NCBI RefSeq assembly: GCF_014904795.1
Contig: NZ_JACZFS010000046.1
Location: 60,756 to 124,755, forward strand
DNA: 64,000 nucleotides
Source: Nisaea nitritireducens
Lineage (GTDB): Bacteria; Pseudomonadota; Alphaproteobacteria; Thalassobaculales; Thalassobaculaceae
Reading direction: 5' to 3'
Part shown: piece after piece, positions 1-8,764 of the stretch
Layout: each line of letters starts with the position of its first letter
Position numbering within the stretch: the stretch's first letter is position 1
Program-made: the position numbers and the translations under genes
The notes under the pieces: model-generated
Seen by the model: the letters and a program-made list of their open reading frames with translations, nothing else
The model's database searches: none
Told to the model about the DNA's origin: nothing

Positions 1-397
1 GCAATGGCAGGAATATGTCTTCGGATACCTGGCGCTTCAGGTGGTGTTTTCCTACTTCAAGTCCGGCTGGGCCAAGGTCATCTACCGGGACTGGCGAAGC
101 GGGCAGGCGCTGCGGGATGTCTTTGAATTTTCCGTCTATCCGGTCAGCGAAGCGACCAGAGAATGGGCCACACAGCCGCGCTTGCTCTGGGTAATGTCGT
201 GGGCCGTCATCCTGCTGGAATTGCTGTTTCCACTGGCAATGCTGTCACCGGAGGCACTTGCGGCCGGACTGGTGCTCGCCATGGCGTTCCACGTCGCCAA
301 TTTCATCATGTTTGGATTCAACAGGTTCGTCTGGGTATGGGCGGCTGCCTATCCGTCCCTGATATGGCTCCAGGGGCGATTGGATTTGCTGGGCTGA
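1..397 (+). CDS. HTTM-domain membrane protein, C-terminal part only
   Basis: This is the 3' end of a gene that begins before the window; the frame is open back to base 2, so no start is visible. The 130 or so residues include the stretch FKSGWAKVIYRDWRSGQAL, which resembles the HTTM (horizontally transferred transmembrane) family related to vitamin K-dependent gamma-carboxylase. Two or three hydrophobic segments follow, and an aromatic-rich end closes the protein. The family sits in the inner membrane; most bacterial members have no assigned reaction. The assignment rests on local resemblance only, and an alternative is an unrelated polytopic membrane protein. Confidence 0.55.
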   Translation, partial: QWQEYVFGYLALQVVFSYFKSGWAKVIYRDWRSGQALRDVFEFSVYPVSEATREWATQPRLLWVMSWAVILLELLFPLAMLSPEALAAGLVLAMAFHVANFIMFGFNRFVWVWAAAYPSLIWLQGRLDLLG

Positions 398-498
398 AGA
401 CGGACTTCATGCGGGGCGATTATGGACGAGCGCATTAAACGCTAGCCCTGGCCACGTCAGTCAGATCAGAAAATTGGGGAGAGGCAGTGAGGTTTAAA

Positions 499-575
499 TG
501 GTCGGGGAGAGAGGATTCGAACCTCCGGCCCCTGCCTCCCGAAGGCAGTACTCTACCAGGCTGAGCTACTCCCCG
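499..575 (-). tRNA. tRNA-Pro (anticodon CGG)
   Basis: Read on the minus strand, a 77-nt cloverleaf is complete. The acceptor stem is CGGGGAG with CTCCCCG, followed by discriminator A and an encoded CCA. The D-arm begins TAGCTCAG, the anticodon stem CTGCC/GGCAG encloses the loop TTCGGGA, and the T-arm contains GGTTCGAATCC. The anticodon CGG reads the proline codon CCG. The C at position 1 and discriminator A fit proline identity in bacteria. It stands alone between the HTTM gene and the polyprenyl synthase gene. Confidence 0.97.
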
Positions 576-663
576 ACCGAGGAGAGGCCGCTATATAGCG
601 TGGCCTCCCGAGTGCATCAAGCGCTGTTTTACACTTGTGCGCATGTTTTCTCAGCGGCCCGTT

Positions 664-1680
664 TCAGTAGGCCCGCTCGACACAGAAATCGACCACGTCG
701 ACAAGGGCGTCCTTGGCGGGGCCATCTTCGAACAGGCCAAGGGCATCGCGGGCGATGGATGCATAGTGGCGCGCCCGGTCGAGGCTGTCGGTCAGCGTGT
801 TGTGCTTTGCCATCAGCTCCTGGGCCCTGGCCAGATCGCCGTCCTGCTGATCCAGCTCTTCCAGAGTGCGGCGCCAGAAAGCGCGCTCCTCGTCGTCTCC
901 GCGTCGGAAGGCGAGAATCACCGGCAGGGTGATCTTGCCTTCGAGGAAATCGTCCCCGACCGTTTTGCCGAGCTTTTCCTGCTGGGCCGAGTAATCCAGC
1001 ACATCGTCGACCAGCTGGAAGGCGATGCCGAGGTTCATGCCGTAGCTTTCCAGCGCCTGCTGTTCCGCTTTCGGGCGTTCGGCAACCACGGCGCCGATCT
1101 CGGCGGCTGCGGCGAACAGTTTCGCTGTCTTGCCCCGGATGACTTCGAGATAGGCGCTTTCGTCCGTCTCGGTGTCGTTCGTAGTGATCAGCTGCTGCAC
1201 CTCGCCCTCGGCGATCACGGCGGACGCCTCGGACAGAATCCGCAGCACCTCGATCGAGCCGTCGGCGGTCATCAGCTGGAAGGAACGGCTGAACAGGAAG
1301 TCGCCGACCAGCACGCTGGCCTGATTGCCCCAGACCGCGTTCGCCGATTCCTGACCGCGCCGCAGATCGCTTTCGTCGACCACGTCGTCATGCAGGAGGG
1401 TGGCTGTGTGGATGAACTCCACGCAGGCCGCTAGACGGATATGCCGGTCGCCCTTGTAATCGCAGAGAGCCGCCGCACCGAGTGTGAGCATCGGCCGTAG
1501 CCGTTTGCCACCGGCGGCGATCAGATGTCCTGCGAGCTGCGGGATCAATGCCACCGGGCTCTGCATATGTTCGATGATGGTCTGGTTGACCCGTTCCAGG
1601 TCAGCCTTGACCAGGTCCGTCAGACCATTGATTGAGGCTTTGCGCTTCCCGCTATCCTCAAAATCCACAACCACGCCCAA
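664..1680 (-). CDS. ispB: Polyprenyl (octa/decaprenyl) diphosphate synthase
   Basis: A trans-prenyltransferase of 338 residues, the usual length of long-chain polyprenyl diphosphate synthases. It adds isopentenyl units to an allylic diphosphate to make the ubiquinone side chain. Visible motifs are GGKRLR (about 57-62, diphosphate binding), the first aspartate-rich motif DDVVD (98-102), the basic RRGQ just after it, GDFLFS, and the second aspartate-rich motif FQLVDDVLD (221-229). It is cytosolic or membrane-associated. It diverges from the small DUF2007 gene at 1835. The chain length (C40 or C50) cannot be read from the sequence. Confidence 0.93.
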   Translation of the reverse strand: MGVVVDFEDSGKRKASINGLTDLVKADLERVNQTIIEHMQSPVALIPQLAGHLIAAGGKRLRPMLTLGAAALCDYKGDRHIRLAACVEFIHTATLLHDDVVDESDLRRGQESANAVWGNQASVLVGDFLFSRSFQLMTADGSIEVLRILSEASAVIAEGEVQQLITTNDTETDESAYLEVIRGKTAKLFAAAAEIGAVVAERPKAEQQALESYGMNLGIAFQLVDDVLDYSAQQEKLGKTVGDDFLEGKITLPVILAFRRGDDEERAFWRRTLEELDQQDGDLARAQELMAKHNTLTDSLDRARHYASIARDALGLFEDGPAKDALVDVVDFCVERAY

Positions 1681-1834
1681 GGCAAACTCCGTGTCGCTTG
1701 ACGCCTCACATTCGCGCAGCGAGCATAGGTCCGGTTTTCAGGCGGTCAAGTCTTGCGCCCGCTTCCCGGTGACGCACACGGGAATATGTGGCGGGTCGAT
1801 GCCCGCTGGACACATTTTGCTCCAGGGAACGTCC

Positions 1835-2053
1835 ATGAAGGAATTGCTGCGCACGACTGACATTGTCCGGCTCTCTTTTCTGAGTGCACTGCTGCGTGAT
1901 GCGGGAGTGGAGCCGCTGGTGCTGGACAGTCACATGAGTGTGCTCGAGGGTAGCGCGAACGCGATTCCGCGCCGCCTGGCCGTGCGGGACGAGGATTTCG
2001 CCCGGGCAAAACGGGTGTTGGAGGATTTCGGTGAGCAGCTCGGCGAGGATTGA
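1835..2053 (+). CDS. DUF2007 small protein
   Basis: A 72-residue protein starting MKELLRTTDIVRLSFLSALL. It matches the DUF2007 pattern: a beta strand near the N-terminus, a helix carrying the L-R-x-A-G-V/I motif (LLRDAGVEPLVL), then a DEDFARAKRVLED segment. The family is called a putative signal-transducing or PII-like fold, but no function is proved. The frame is open upstream to 1484, but that part overlaps the ispB gene in antisense, so the ATG at 1835 is preferred. The next gene starts 2 bases after its stop, which implies translational coupling with the methylase. Confidence 0.82.
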   Translation: MKELLRTTDIVRLSFLSALLRDAGVEPLVLDSHMSVLEGSANAIPRRLAVRDEDFARAKRVLEDFGEQLGED

Positions 2054-2054
2054 T

Positions 2055-2804
2055 GTGCCAGTGGCCGTGACCGAGGACAGCCTGCTCGGCGGACGCGTGC
2101 AGTTTTTTCAGCCGGTCGATGGATACCGTGCTGCGGTCGATCCCGTTTTGCTGGCGGCATCCGCCCCGGCGCAGGACGGTGACCGTGTGCTTGATCTCGG
2201 GTGCGGTGCCGGAGCGATTTCCCTGTGCCTGCTGGCACGGGTGCCCGATCTTACCGTGACAGGTATCGAGCAGGCGCCGGAAATGCGCGATCTAGCCGAA
2301 CGCAATGCCGCCCTCAACGGGGTGGCGGACAGTTTCTCACCGCTTCTTGGACGGGTCGAGGCGCGGCCGCCTCACTTCGACGAAGGCGTGTTCGATCTTG
2401 TCGTGACCAATCCACCCTATCTTGAGGCGGAGCGCGCGGATCTGCCGGAAAGCACGCTGAAGGCGGCGGCCCATGTCGAGGGCGAGGTGCCGCTGGCCGA
2501 GTGGGTCGAGGCCGCCTACCTGGCCCTTCGTCACAAGGGCAGGCTCGCCATGATACACCGGGCCGACCGGCTGGCCGATATGCTGGGGCCGATGCAGAAG
2601 CGCTTCGGCGGGATTGAAGTGCACCCGCTCTACCCAAAGTCCGGCCGGGACGCGAAACGCGTGATCGTCATGGCCCGTAAAGGGGTGCGGACGCCGCTTT
2701 CCCTTTCATCCGGGATCGTGCTGCACAATATGGATGGCAGCTATACACCGCCGGTTGCTGCTGCCCTGGACGGGGCGGAGCTGACGCTTGGCGAGCGGCA
2801 TTAG
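2055..2804 (+). CDS. TrmN6-like tRNA1(Val) (adenine-N6)-methyltransferase
   Basis: A class I SAM-dependent N6-adenine methylase of about 249 residues. It shows the SAM-binding motif LDLGCGAGAISL and the catalytic NPPY signature (LVVTNPPYLEAE) typical of N6-adenine and HemK-like enzymes. The opening EDSLLGGRVQFFQPVDGYR is characteristic of the TrmN6/YfiC group (COG4123), which modifies A37 of tRNA1(Val). The GTG at 2055 is chosen because it directly follows the DUF2007 stop, and the GCGAGGA in front can act as ribosome binding site. The frame remains open further upstream inside the preceding gene. The exact substrate is inferred from the family. Confidence 0.85.
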   Translation: MPVAVTEDSLLGGRVQFFQPVDGYRAAVDPVLLAASAPAQDGDRVLDLGCGAGAISLCLLARVPDLTVTGIEQAPEMRDLAERNAALNGVADSFSPLLGRVEARPPHFDEGVFDLVVTNPPYLEAERADLPESTLKAAAHVEGEVPLAEWVEAAYLALRHKGRLAMIHRADRLADMLGPMQKRFGGIEVHPLYPKSGRDAKRVIVMARKGVRTPLSLSSGIVLHNMDGSYTPPVAAALDGAELTLGERH

Positions 2805-2816
2805 AGGAGAACATCC

Positions 2817-3674
2817 ATGTCCCGCCCAATCTGGTCGCGGCTGAACCCGTTTGGCCCGAAAGACCCGCAAGTTGCCGTGGTAAACCTGCATGGCCCCATT
2901 GGCGGGAGTTCCTCCTTCCGGCAGGGGCTGTCAATCGACCGGATGGAAGAGCCGCTGCGGGCAGCGTTCGAGTCACGCCGGACGACGGCGGTGGCACTTT
3001 CAATCAACTCGCCCGGCGGCTCTCCGGTGCAGTCCGATCTGATCAAGACCCGGATCGAGGCACTGGCCCGCGAGTTCGACAAGCCGGTCACCGCCTTCAC
3101 CGAAGATCTCTGCGCGTCCGGCGGATACTGGATTGCACAGGGTGCGGACGAGATCATCGCGCATCCGTCCTCGATCGTCGGCTCCATCGGTGTGATTACA
3201 GCCGGCTTCGGGATGCAGGACGCCATCTCGAAGCTCGGCATCGAACGCCGGGTCCACGCCAAAGGCACGTCAAAGGGCATGCTGGATCCGTTCCAGAAGG
3301 AGAAACCGGCTGATCTTGAGCATCTCGATGCCCTGCAGCAGGATCTCTACGATTCTTTCAAGGACATGGTTCGTCTTCGCCGTGGCAAGAAATTGAAGGG
3401 CGATGAGGAAAAACTGTTCAGCGGGGCTGTCTGGACCGGCACGCGGGCGCTTGAGAAAGGTCTGGTCGACGGTCTGGGGGAGCTGCGCGGCGTTATGCGG
3501 GAACGCTATGGCGAGGACGTCCGTTTCCGCCGCTTCGGGCCCAAGCGCTCGCTCTGGCAGCGGCTGCGGCGCGGGACCGATTTCAGCGGTCCCGCCGGCG
3601 AAGCTCCATCACTCGCCCATTCCCTGATCGCCGCCATCGAGGAGCGGCTGCTCTGGAACAGGTTCGGGCTCTAG
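2817..3674 (+). CDS. S49 family serine protease (SppA/SohB-like)
   Basis: A 285-residue single-unit S49 peptidase, starting 12 bases after the methylase stop and preceded by GAGGAGAAC. The nucleophile serine lies in CASGGYWIA (Ser101). The partner lysine of the Ser-Lys dyad is probably Lys153 in GTSKGMLDPF, or Lys149 just before it. SINSPGGSP (about 62-70) is the typical oxyanion-loop region. No signal peptide or clear membrane segment is seen at the N-terminus, unlike SppA, so it may be cytosolic or peripheral. It is the last gene of a plus-strand run with the DUF2007 and TrmN6 genes. Its substrate is unknown. Confidence 0.87.
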   Translation: MSRPIWSRLNPFGPKDPQVAVVNLHGPIGGSSSFRQGLSIDRMEEPLRAAFESRRTTAVALSINSPGGSPVQSDLIKTRIEALAREFDKPVTAFTEDLCASGGYWIAQGADEIIAHPSSIVGSIGVITAGFGMQDAISKLGIERRVHAKGTSKGMLDPFQKEKPADLEHLDALQQDLYDSFKDMVRLRRGKKLKGDEEKLFSGAVWTGTRALEKGLVDGLGELRGVMRERYGEDVRFRRFGPKRSLWQRLRRGTDFSGPAGEAPSLAHSLIAAIEERLLWNRFGL

Positions 3675-3675
3675 G

Positions 3676-4659
3676 TCACCCGTTCGGGCGCAGCAGAACC
3701 TTGCCGCTCCGGCTCTCGCGCTTGGCGTGGGCCATCGCCTTCTGGATATCGTCGAGGCCGTAACGCGCTTCGACTGCGACCTTCAGGGTACCGTCGATGA
3801 AGTAACCGCTGAGCTCGGCATACATGTCCCGGATCTGTTTCGGCTGCATGCCACGCATCAGCTTCGCCAGCCAGAAGCCCGTGAGGGTGATGTCCCGGAA
3901 CACGACCTGATGTGCGTCCAGCGTGCAGGGCTTGCCGCTGAGAAGCCCGTAATTGACGATGACGCCGCCTTCGGCAAGGCATGCCGCCATGTCATTCACG
4001 GCGGAGCCGGCAATGGCATCCAGCCCGAGCTTGATTTCCGCTCCGTTGGTCGCCGCGGAAACCCGTTCGGCGAGGTCGGGGCCTTCGAGAACCACGACAT
4101 TGGCGCCCATATCGTGCAGCGGCTTGATCAGCTCGTGCCGACGGACCACGCTCACCGTGTTGAGTCCGCGCTTCCGGGCAAGCTTGATGACGTCGGTGCC
4201 GACGCCGGAATTGCCGGCATTCTGCATCACCCAGTCTCCCGGCTTCAGCGTGACGTAGCTTTTCAGCATCAGCATCGCGGTGGCAGCATTGACCTTCATC
4301 ATGGCCGCCTGTTCCGGGTCGATCTCGGCAGGGAGCTTTACCAGGGCCGCCGCCGGCACGGTAAGGCTCTGGCTCCAGTTGGCGCGGTGCAGGCTCATCA
4401 CCAGGTCACCCACGGCGAGATCTCTTACGCCGGTGCCAACGGCGGTCACGCGGCCAGCCCCTTCAATGCCAAGCGGGGACGGCGTCTCGGGAATGCTCGC
4501 GTAATTGCCTTCGATGCCGAGGATGTCCGCCGGATTGATCGAGCAGGCAATCAACTCGATGCTGGCTTCACCCTTGCCTGGAGGTGGCGCATCCGCGACC
4601 TCGCGGCAGATCACGACTTCCTCGGCCGGACCAACGCGTGACAATTCGGCGGCTTTCAT
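3676..4659 (-). CDS. MDR-family NAD(P)H-dependent reductase (enoyl thioester/quinone reductase-like)
   Basis: A 327-residue medium-chain dehydrogenase/reductase. The N-terminal GroES-like domain has INPADILGIEGNYA and GIEGAGRVTAVGTGV with GDLV. The Rossmann domain has NAGNSGVGTDVIKLARKRG. The catalytic zinc cysteine/histidine pair of alcohol dehydrogenases is not obvious, and the late motif VVFRDITLTGFWL is typical of the 2-enoyl thioester reductase/quinone reductase branch (MECR/ETR-like). It is convergent with the S49 gene, with one base between the stops. The real substrate cannot be told from sequence. Start ATG at 4659, with a weak GGAG in front. Confidence 0.8.
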   Translation of the reverse strand: MKAAELSRVGPAEEVVICREVADAPPPGKGEASIELIACSINPADILGIEGNYASIPETPSPLGIEGAGRVTAVGTGVRDLAVGDLVMSLHRANWSQSLTVPAAALVKLPAEIDPEQAAMMKVNAATAMLMLKSYVTLKPGDWVMQNAGNSGVGTDVIKLARKRGLNTVSVVRRHELIKPLHDMGANVVVLEGPDLAERVSAATNGAEIKLGLDAIAGSAVNDMAACLAEGGVIVNYGLLSGKPCTLDAHQVVFRDITLTGFWLAKLMRGMQPKQIRDMYAELSGYFIDGTLKVAVEARYGLDDIQKAMAHAKRESRSGKVLLRPNG

Positions 4660-4956
4660 ACGCTTTCTCCTCGGGTGCTTTCGGCTCGGGACGCCGGCAT
4701 TGTAAAGACTTGTAGTGGAGAGATGATCGCATGAGTCGGCAAATCAATAAAAGGCAGGGTCATTCCCGTAATGTGGAAGGCGTTTTGTCTATGTTGTCTG
4801 TGTAGGCGGCCGCTAGCCGGGGCGCACATAGCGTGCTGGAAAACGGCCTTTGCCAGACGACGGGAAGGCCCCGGTTGTGCTCACAGAATGGTCAACTATG
4901 TGATCCACTGCGATTCCGGGTCTTGAACTCCCGGAACGATCCGCTAAAACGGATAT

Positions 4957-5184
4957 ATGTTCAGTATTCAGAAAATCCTCGTGCTCGTCGCTGTCATCAC
5001 GGCGATCTGGTACGGCTTCAAGCTCGTGAGCCGGCTCGATGCCGCGCGTAAGCAGAAGCTGAAGGAGGCCGCGCGGAGCAATGGCGGCAACACGCCACGC
5101 ACGACTCAAAAAGACGACGTGGTCGATCTGGTCCAGAACGAGGACGGAACTTACGGCGCTTCGAAGAAAAACCGGAAGGTCTGA
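4957..5184 (+). CDS. Small single-span membrane protein, unknown function
   Basis: A 75-residue protein with one N-terminal membrane segment (IQKILVLVAVITAIWYGFKL, residues 4-23), then a basic stretch with many Arg and Lys, then a polar tail ending in KKNRKV. The likely topology has a short periplasmic N-terminus and a cytosolic basic tail. I recall similar short proteins in other alphaproteobacteria but do not know a function. It stands alone: a 297-base gap with no recognisable element lies upstream. It is convergent with the dioxygenase gene downstream. Confidence 0.65.
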   Translation: MFSIQKILVLVAVITAIWYGFKLVSRLDAARKQKLKEAARSNGGNTPRTTQKDDVVDLVQNEDGTYGASKKNRKV

Positions 5185-5194
5185 CACCTTCCGG
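5172..5194. terminator. Hairpin between convergent genes
   Basis: CCGGAAGGT and ACCTTCCGG form a perfect 9-bp stem with a 5-base loop. It overlaps the stop codon of the small membrane protein and lies before the end of the dioxygenase gene. There is no T-run on either side, so it is at best a weak bidirectional terminator or an mRNA 3'-end protecting stem. Confidence 0.4.
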
Positions 5195-5227
5195 CCGGCC
5201 TGCATCGTCAGCCCGGATGATTTCCCC

Positions 5228-5941
5228 TCAGCGTTGGCGTTTCTGCAGGTTGCCCCGGACTTTTTCCAGCTTGAGCGTCAGAAAATTCGCGAGCTGAGGT
5301 ATCTGCTCGGCATTCTGCGATACGGCATTCAGACATTGCAGCAGGTCGGCATTCATCTGGCGCATGAACGGGTCGGCGATCTCGCTCTGGATCCAGGTAA
5401 TGGCAACGTCGCGCTTGCCCGCGGTCACCGGGTTCACCCGGTGGATGGAATTGGTGGCATAGAGCACCGCGCCGCCCGCCGGCATCTTGAAGCTCGGTGC
5501 GAATGTCATGTCGCTGTCGATCACAAGCTCGCCGCCCTCATAGCTTTCCGGATCTGACAGAAAAATCGTTATGGAGAGATCGGAACGCAGCTCCTCCGGC
5601 GTTCCCTTGCTCATCACGTTGTTGTCCATGTGATCGCCATAGCCGCCGCCGGTTTCCGTGCTGGAAACCAGGAAGGTGCCGATCTTCGAGGGAGCGGCGA
5701 GGAATGTGAAGAGGAGGGATTCTCGTCTCTGATAGTCGCGCAGGACCGTCGTGATCGCATCCGAAATCTGCACGCGAAGTGCGCTGTCCGACGCAAGCTC
5801 CTGATTGTTCTTCTTGGAGGCTTCGCGGCCCGCAGTCTGTGCGCCGTCAACCCAGCTGTCCGGTTCGGCTTTTAGCCGGTTCCGGATTTCGGTGACCAGT
5901 TCGGGCGGCAGCAGGTTGGGGATCGGATAGACGTAAGGCAT
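5228..5941 (-). CDS. Fe(II)/2-oxoglutarate dioxygenase, PiuC/YbiX type (PKHD hydroxylase)
   Basis: A 237-residue oxygenase. The metal-binding facial triad is visible as HMD in GGYGDHMDNNVMSKG and the distal His in ATNSIHRVNPV; the Arg a few residues later (GKRDVAITW) should bind 2-oxoglutarate. The opening MPYVYPIPNLLPPELV fits the PiuC/YbiX group. These are often found with TonB siderophore receptors, but none is next to it here. The ATG at 5941 is chosen for the good ribosome site TGGAGGGAACCCAACGC; the frame is open further upstream. It is divergent from the GntR regulator, which may control it. Confidence 0.88.
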   Translation of the reverse strand: MPYVYPIPNLLPPELVTEIRNRLKAEPDSWVDGAQTAGREASKKNNQELASDSALRVQISDAITTVLRDYQRRESLLFTFLAAPSKIGTFLVSSTETGGGYGDHMDNNVMSKGTPEELRSDLSITIFLSDPESYEGGELVIDSDMTFAPSFKMPAGGAVLYATNSIHRVNPVTAGKRDVAITWIQSEIADPFMRQMNADLLQCLNAVSQNAEQIPQLANFLTLKLEKVRGNLQKRQR

Positions 5942-6125
5942 CGCGTTGGGTTCCCTCCAGACAAGATGACGCGCACCGTAGCCGAGGCGGGCGTGCCGGG
6001 CCAGCGACAAGTCTGTTTCCGGGCTGCCCGTGTTGTGGCCAATGGGGTGGGCGCAGGGCGAGCGTTCCAGTATCGTTGTCCCATAACGGAGGCGCCTTCA
6101 GACCGGCGTGGGGGAGGAAACGGCT

Positions 6126-6812
6126 ATGACGCGTAAGCGGATGGCGAAGGATGGCGATGCGGCGCCTGCGGGTGAGCCGCGGGGAGAAACTGCCTATCTG
6201 AAGCTGAAGGACGCAATCCGGTCCGGCGAGCTGAAGCCGGGCCAAAGGGTCCGGGAAAGCGAGATGGCGGCGCGCCTTGATGTAAGTCGTACGCCGGTGC
6301 GCGAGGCTTTCCGACGCCTGGAAGCGGACGGTTTGCTCAGCTTCGCGCCTTATCGGGGGATGGTGATCTCGGAACTCGATCATCAGGCGGTGATGGAACT
6401 CTATTTCATGCGAGAGGTGCTGGAAGGCACCGCTGCCGGTCTTGCCGCTCACCGTGCCTCGGAAGCGGAAGTGTCGATCCTTCAGGAAATTGTCTCGATC
6501 GATCCCGCCGGTGAAGGCCCTCCCGCGGCAGTGGCCGGACATAACCGCCGCTTCCACACCAGCCTCTATCATGCCGCTCACAACAGATACCTGCTCAAGA
6601 CACTGAATGTCCTGCAGGACGCGATGGCGTTGCTGGGGCCAACCACGATGCGTGTGCAGGGCAGATCCGATGCGGCGAAAGCCGAACATGCGGCAATCGT
6701 TCAGGCAATTGCGGATAAAGACCCGGAAAGTGCCGAGCGTCTGATGCGGGAACATATCCGGGGAGCCCAGAAGGCCCGTCTGCATTTGTTGTCGGCCGAG
6801 GAAGAGGCATAA
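6126..6812 (+). CDS. GntR family transcriptional regulator (FadR/FCD subfamily)
   Basis: A 228-residue regulator. The winged-helix DNA-binding part spans about residues 20-85, with the GntR signature LKPGQRVRESEMAARLDVSR followed by TPVREAFRRLEADGLL. The C-terminal helical FCD domain has the expected metal/ligand residues, including E/D in the MREVLEG region, H in HNRRFHTSLYHAA, and H in AEHAAIVQAI. Start ATG 6126 follows GGGGGAGGAAACGGCT; a GTG at 6108 is less likely. It is divergent from the PiuC-type gene and upstream of an EamA exporter. FCD members commonly sense small organic acids; the ligand here is unknown. Confidence 0.9.
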   Translation: MTRKRMAKDGDAAPAGEPRGETAYLKLKDAIRSGELKPGQRVRESEMAARLDVSRTPVREAFRRLEADGLLSFAPYRGMVISELDHQAVMELYFMREVLEGTAAGLAAHRASEAEVSILQEIVSIDPAGEGPPAAVAGHNRRFHTSLYHAAHNRYLLKTLNVLQDAMALLGPTTMRVQGRSDAAKAEHAAIVQAIADKDPESAERLMREHIRGAQKARLHLLSAEEEA

Positions 6813-6922
6813 CGTTTGGATGAGTCTCGTGCCGGTATCCACCGATAGCGGTGCCGCGAAGTGGCCTTTGTCATTTCCCTTTGCAGGAGTAATGGTAATT
6901 ATAGGTCCGTGATTATTTCCAA

Positions 6923-7846
6923 ATGGCCAATATGCCTTTGATCGTCTTCAGGGATCTGAGATCCCGCTTTAACGCCATTCCGCCCAATGTTCAGGGCATG
7001 ATCTGGATCGCCCTCTCGGGGCTGGTCTTCTCCTGTTTCATGGCAATCGTGCGCTATGTCGGCGCCACGCTGGATCCGATCCAGACCGGGTTCCTGCGTT
7101 ATGCCTTCGCGCTGCTCTTCATGGCGCCGTTCTTTCTGAAGCTGCGGCCATCGGATCTGCGGGGAGCCAAGCTGCCGATGCATGCGCTGCGCGGCATCCT
7201 GCATGGCTCCGGCGTTTTGCTCTGGTTCTATGCCATGTCGCGCATGCCGCTGGCGGAAGTGACGGCCATGGGCTTCACGGCGCCGGTCTATACCACGCTG
7301 CTGGCCGCCCTGTTCCTCGGCGAGGTCATCCGCTTGCGCCGCATCGTTGCCATCGTGATCGGGTTGTTCGGCGCTCTTGTCATCATCCGGCCGGGTTTCG
7401 AGGTGGTCGATCCTGGCGCAATCGCCATGCTGCTCGCGGCCCCAATCTTTGCCTGCGCCGATATCGTCGCCAAGAAACTGACGGTGACGGAAACGGGCGC
7501 CGCAGTGGTTGCCTACCTGTCGGTTTTCGTGACCATTTTCACCTTCATTCCTGCCCTTTATGTCTGGCGCGCACCGACTGTCGAAGAACTCGCTCTGGTT
7601 TTTGTCACGGCAGGTTTGGCGACGTTTGGGCATTTGTTGATGACGCAAGGCTTCAAGGTTGCGGAGATGTCGGCGATCCAGCCCATCAAGTTCGTGCAAC
7701 TGGTCTGGTCCGCCCTGATCGGCTTCGCGATTTTCGGCGAGGTGCCGGAGATTTTCACCTGGATCGGGGCCGCGATCATTGTCGGCAGCATTTCCTACAT
7801 CGCGCACCGCGAAGCGGTCGCACGGCGCAAGCGCGCCGGGACCTGA
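6923..7846 (+). CDS. EamA/DMT superfamily transporter
   Basis: A 307-residue inner membrane protein with ten hydrophobic segments arranged as two EamA repeats, the second starting near residue 160 (AIAMLLAAPIFACADIVAKK). Motifs such as FLRYAFALLFM and ALFLGEVIRLRRIVAIVIG are typical of drug/metabolite transporters. It probably exports a small metabolite; the substrate cannot be predicted. No convincing ribosome binding site precedes the ATG at 6923, and the ATG at 6932 is an alternative start. It is convergent with a second EamA gene 9 bases away. Confidence 0.88.
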   Translation: MANMPLIVFRDLRSRFNAIPPNVQGMIWIALSGLVFSCFMAIVRYVGATLDPIQTGFLRYAFALLFMAPFFLKLRPSDLRGAKLPMHALRGILHGSGVLLWFYAMSRMPLAEVTAMGFTAPVYTTLLAALFLGEVIRLRRIVAIVIGLFGALVIIRPGFEVVDPGAIAMLLAAPIFACADIVAKKLTVTETGAAVVAYLSVFVTIFTFIPALYVWRAPTVEELALVFVTAGLATFGHLLMTQGFKVAEMSAIQPIKFVQLVWSALIGFAIFGEVPEIFTWIGAAIIVGSISYIAHREAVARRKRAGT

Positions 7847-7855
7847 TGCTTAGGG

Positions 7856-8710
7856 CTATCTCCGGGGCCATTGGGACCAGAGGATGGCCGACAGGATCAC
7901 GCCGCCACCGATAAAGGTCGCCGTCGGGGGCACTTCAGCCAGAAACAGAAATGCCAGCAGCGGCGCCACGGGTGTCTCCAGAGCGCTGAGCAGTGCGGTC
8001 TCGGCGGACGGCAGCAGCCGTGCGCCGGCCATCAACGTGATCGAGGCGACCGCGAAGACGAGACCGAAACCGGCCATGGCAGGCATGTATTCGGGCGCGG
8101 CATCGAGTGGGGTGGCTGCGAGCAGCGCGGCGGGAAGCAGCACGATGGAAGAGAGAGCCGAGGGTATCCCCGCAGGCGTCTCGGGCCATCGACGATAGAG
8201 CACCATTGAGCCCGCGAGGGTAATCGTCATCCAGAGTGCCAGCAGATCACCTGTCAGACTTGTGCCGCCGATGGATCCACCAAAGATGATCAGAACCCCT
8301 GCAAGTGTGGCGCAGCTGGCAAGGAGTGTTCTCGTCGTCGGCCGCTCCCGCAGACAAATCCAGGCAAGGATCGCGGCCAGAAACGGCACGGTGGCGTAGA
8401 TCAGGGCGACATTGGCGATGCTGGTGAGTTTGAAGGAAGAAATGAAGGCGGCCGATCCGCTCGCTCCGAGCAGGCTGACGAACAGGGCGGGCCAGCCGAA
8501 GCTGGCAAGCTCCCGTCGCAAGCCGCTGGTCGTCAGAAGATAGCCGAGAGTGAAGCCGGCCGCTGCCAGACCGCGCCAGAAGACAATGGTCCAGGCGTCC
8601 TCCGGCACTCCTTTCGTGAACAGCCCGGCTGTGCTGAAGAACAGGACGGAGATGCCGACAAGGCCGACGCCCCTGAGGCGTGGCGACGGCGCGGGCAGAC
8701 TGATGAGCAT
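7856..8710 (-). CDS. EamA/DMT superfamily transporter
   Basis: A 284-residue polytopic membrane protein with ten hydrophobic stretches in two EamA halves. Recognisable pieces are FWRGLAAAGFTLGYLL and AILAWICLRERPTTRTLLA in the first half, and LETPVAPLLAFLFLAEVPP in the second. The ATG at 8710 is preferred to an upstream TTG because CGAGGAAATGCCGCC precedes it. It is divergent from the WYL regulator at 8822, with a near-perfect palindrome between them, so that regulator probably controls it. It is not closely similar to the convergent EamA gene, so a recent duplication is unlikely. Confidence 0.87.
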   Translation of the reverse strand: MLISLPAPSPRLRGVGLVGISVLFFSTAGLFTKGVPEDAWTIVFWRGLAAAGFTLGYLLTTSGLRRELASFGWPALFVSLLGASGSAAFISSFKLTSIANVALIYATVPFLAAILAWICLRERPTTRTLLASCATLAGVLIIFGGSIGGTSLTGDLLALWMTITLAGSMVLYRRWPETPAGIPSALSSIVLLPAALLAATPLDAAPEYMPAMAGFGLVFAVASITLMAGARLLPSAETALLSALETPVAPLLAFLFLAEVPPTATFIGGGVILSAILWSQWPRR

Positions 8711-8764
8711 GGCGGCATTTCCTCGAGGGGATAATGGGGCGGCCAAACTCGTATCAATTTCCTA

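Noticed and set aside
499..575. tRNA as attachment site of an island
   Set aside because: No integrase gene or repeat of the tRNA 3' end is nearby.
1484..1834. Upstream extension of the DUF2007 protein
   Set aside because: It is antisense to ispB and lacks the family's conserved start; the ATG at 1835 gives the usual length.
1938..2054. N-terminal extension of the TrmN6-like methylase
   Set aside because: It reads another frame of the DUF2007 gene; the GTG at 2055 fits the family start.
6923..8710. Two EamA genes as a recent duplication
   Set aside because: They are convergent and the sequences differ throughout; shared features are those of the family only.
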